A stretch of DNA of 64,000 bases from Ancylobacter sp. Lp-2 (GTDB lineage Bacteria > Pseudomonadota > Alphaproteobacteria > Rhizobiales > Xanthobacteraceae). The first letter of the stretch is position 1. The number at the start of each line of letters is the position of its first letter. A program made the position numbers and the translations under genes. Below the pieces are notes generated by a model. The model worked only from the letters and a program-made list of their open reading frames with translations. It had not been told where the DNA came from and searched no databases. Of the stretch, positions 63,115-64,000 are shown piece after piece. The stretch is taken from positions 186,001 through 250,000 of the forward strand of contig NZ_JAJALI010000007.1 of assembly GCF_020523795.1 (NCBI RefSeq), written 5' to 3'.

Positions 63115-64000
63115 ATGCCCCTATTTGAAATCGCTGTCGTCGTTCTCCTCGTCCTGTTGAACGGCGTCCTCGCCATGGCCGAACTGTCGGTCGTGTCGTC
63201 CCGTCCGGCCCGGCTGCGTTCGCGCGCCGAGCAAGGTTCCGCCGGCGCCCGCGCCGCCCTCCAGCTCGCGGCCGATCCCGGCCGCTTCCTCTCCACCGTG
63301 CAGATCGGCATCACGCTGATCGGCATCCTGGCCGGTGCCTTCTCGGGCGCCACGCTGGGCGAATCCCTCGGCTCCTGGCTGGAGGCGCAGGGCGTCTCGC
63401 CCAATTTCGCCGAGGGCCTCGGCTACACCATCGTCGTCGCCGCCATCACCTATGTCTCGTTGATCATCGGCGAGCTGATCCCCAAGCGCCTCGCGCTGCA
63501 GAACCCGGAGTCGCTGGCGAGCCTGGTCGCCCCGGCGATGGTGCTGCTGTCGCGGGTCGCCGCGCCGGCGGTGTGGCTGCTCGATTTGTCCTCGCGGCTG
63601 GTGCTGCGGCTAATCGGCGACCGCGCCGGCGGCGGCAACAACAACGTCACCGACGAGGAAATCCGCGCCATCGTCGCCGAGGCCGAGACCGCCGGCGTCA
63701 TCGATCCGGAGGAGCGCCGGATGATCGCCGGCGTCATGCGCCTCGCCGACCGCCCGGTGCGGGCGGTGATGACGCCGCGCCACGACATCGACTGGATCGA
63801 CCTCAACGACGATCCGGAGGTGGTGCGCCAGACCATCCGCGAGACCCGGCACACCCGCATGCCGGCCTGCGAGGGTTCACCGGACGAGCCGGTCGGCGTC
63901 ATCGACATCCGCGACCTGCTCGAGGCCTATCTGCAGGGCATCACCCCGGACCCGCGCCAGCTGGTCAAGCAGGGCGCGGTGCTGGTGGAGACCGCCGGCG
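63115..64000 (+). CDS. CNNM/CorC-type (hemolysin family) membrane protein, partial at 3' edge
   Basis: The first 295 codons lie in the window and the gene continues to the right. The N-terminal DUF21 domain has three to four membrane segments, with AVVVLLVLLNGVLAMAELSVVSSR at the start and TLIGILAGAFSGATLGE; YVSLIIGELIPKRLAL is a family hallmark. A CBS-pair region follows from about residue 215 (RAVMTPRHDIDWIDL). These proteins are linked to magnesium or cobalt efflux; the hemolysin label is historical. The ATG at 63115 begins the first membrane helix directly. Confidence 0.9.
   Translation, partial: MPLFEIAVVVLLVLLNGVLAMAELSVVSSRPARLRSRAEQGSAGARAALQLAADPGRFLSTVQIGITLIGILAGAFSGATLGESLGSWLEAQGVSPNFAEGLGYTIVVAAITYVSLIIGELIPKRLALQNPESLASLVAPAMVLLSRVAAPAVWLLDLSSRLVLRLIGDRAGGGNNNVTDEEIRAIVAEAETAGVIDPEERRMIAGVMRLADRPVRAVMTPRHDIDWIDLNDDPEVVRQTIRETRHTRMPACEGSPDEPVGVIDIRDLLEAYLQGITPDPRQLVKQGAVLVETAG

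Overview
The window is a high-G+C chromosomal stretch of an alphaproteobacterium, almost certainly of the order Hyphomicrobiales (Rhizobiales). Three things point there: the conserved block pckA / chvI-chvG / hprK / EIIA-Man / HPr / ahcY; a CcrM (GANTC) methyltransferase; and an Fo operon with AtpI and a separate b' subunit, detached from the F1 genes. A family such as Xanthobacteraceae would fit but is only a guess. Nearly all of it is core genome with dense, GC-rich genes. No rRNA, tRNA, CRISPR array, transposase or phage gene was found.

Layout: 1-3,000 (minus) holds a DUF3016 protein, a PEP-carboxykinase homologue that has lost most catalytic residues, and a HugZ-type protein. 3,180-9,580 is the ChvI/ChvG envelope-stress two-component system followed by HprK, a PTS EIIA and HPr, then, after a repeat-filled gap and a palindromic operator, S-adenosylhomocysteinase. 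9,600-17,400 is a mixed housekeeping stretch (GNAT, Fpr, a tandem-PAS diguanylate cyclase, ExoD, small ORFs, Gnd). 17,700-19,080 is a clearly lower-GC two-gene cassette whose second protein carries a HEPN-type R-x4-H motif; it is the best candidate for an undescribed system. 19,380-25,300 has a SorC regulator with a SAF-domain dehydrogenase, an OhrR-like regulator, and a LysR / ring-cleaving dioxygenase / hydrolase group resembling quinone-detoxification loci. 25,400-31,800 carries a zinc peptidase, MoaB, a glycosyltransferase, a PA0069-type radical SAM protein and a VOC protein, separated by repeat-rich spacers, then a DsbA-like oxidoreductase. 31,900-43,300 carries DciA, MutY, a CsbD protein, a GST, CcrM, membrane proteins, an Lrp regulator and SMC. 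43,450-46,470 is the ATP synthase Fo operon (atpI, B, E, b', F). 46,800-54,000 has a SleB hydrolase, a Sua5-type enzyme, a deacetylase, XseB and small DUF proteins, plus a lipase/methyltransferase pair. 54,300-64,000 has Dxs, TlyA, an RlmD-type methyltransferase, a VWA protein, an HTH-fused RibB, AroC and a truncated CNNM/CorC-type protein.

Functional threads: ChvIG plus the HprK/HPr/EIIA branch is a regulatory PTS block linked to central carbon control. XseB, Dxs and TlyA are near-neighbours, as in many Alphaproteobacteria. CcrM, SMC, DciA and MutY serve DNA replication, segregation and repair. The spacers hold several inverted-repeat families (one dispersed CCCTCTCC...GGAGAGGG family, a 53-bp tandem hairpin array, a roughly 220-bp triplication) and several palindromes that look like operators.
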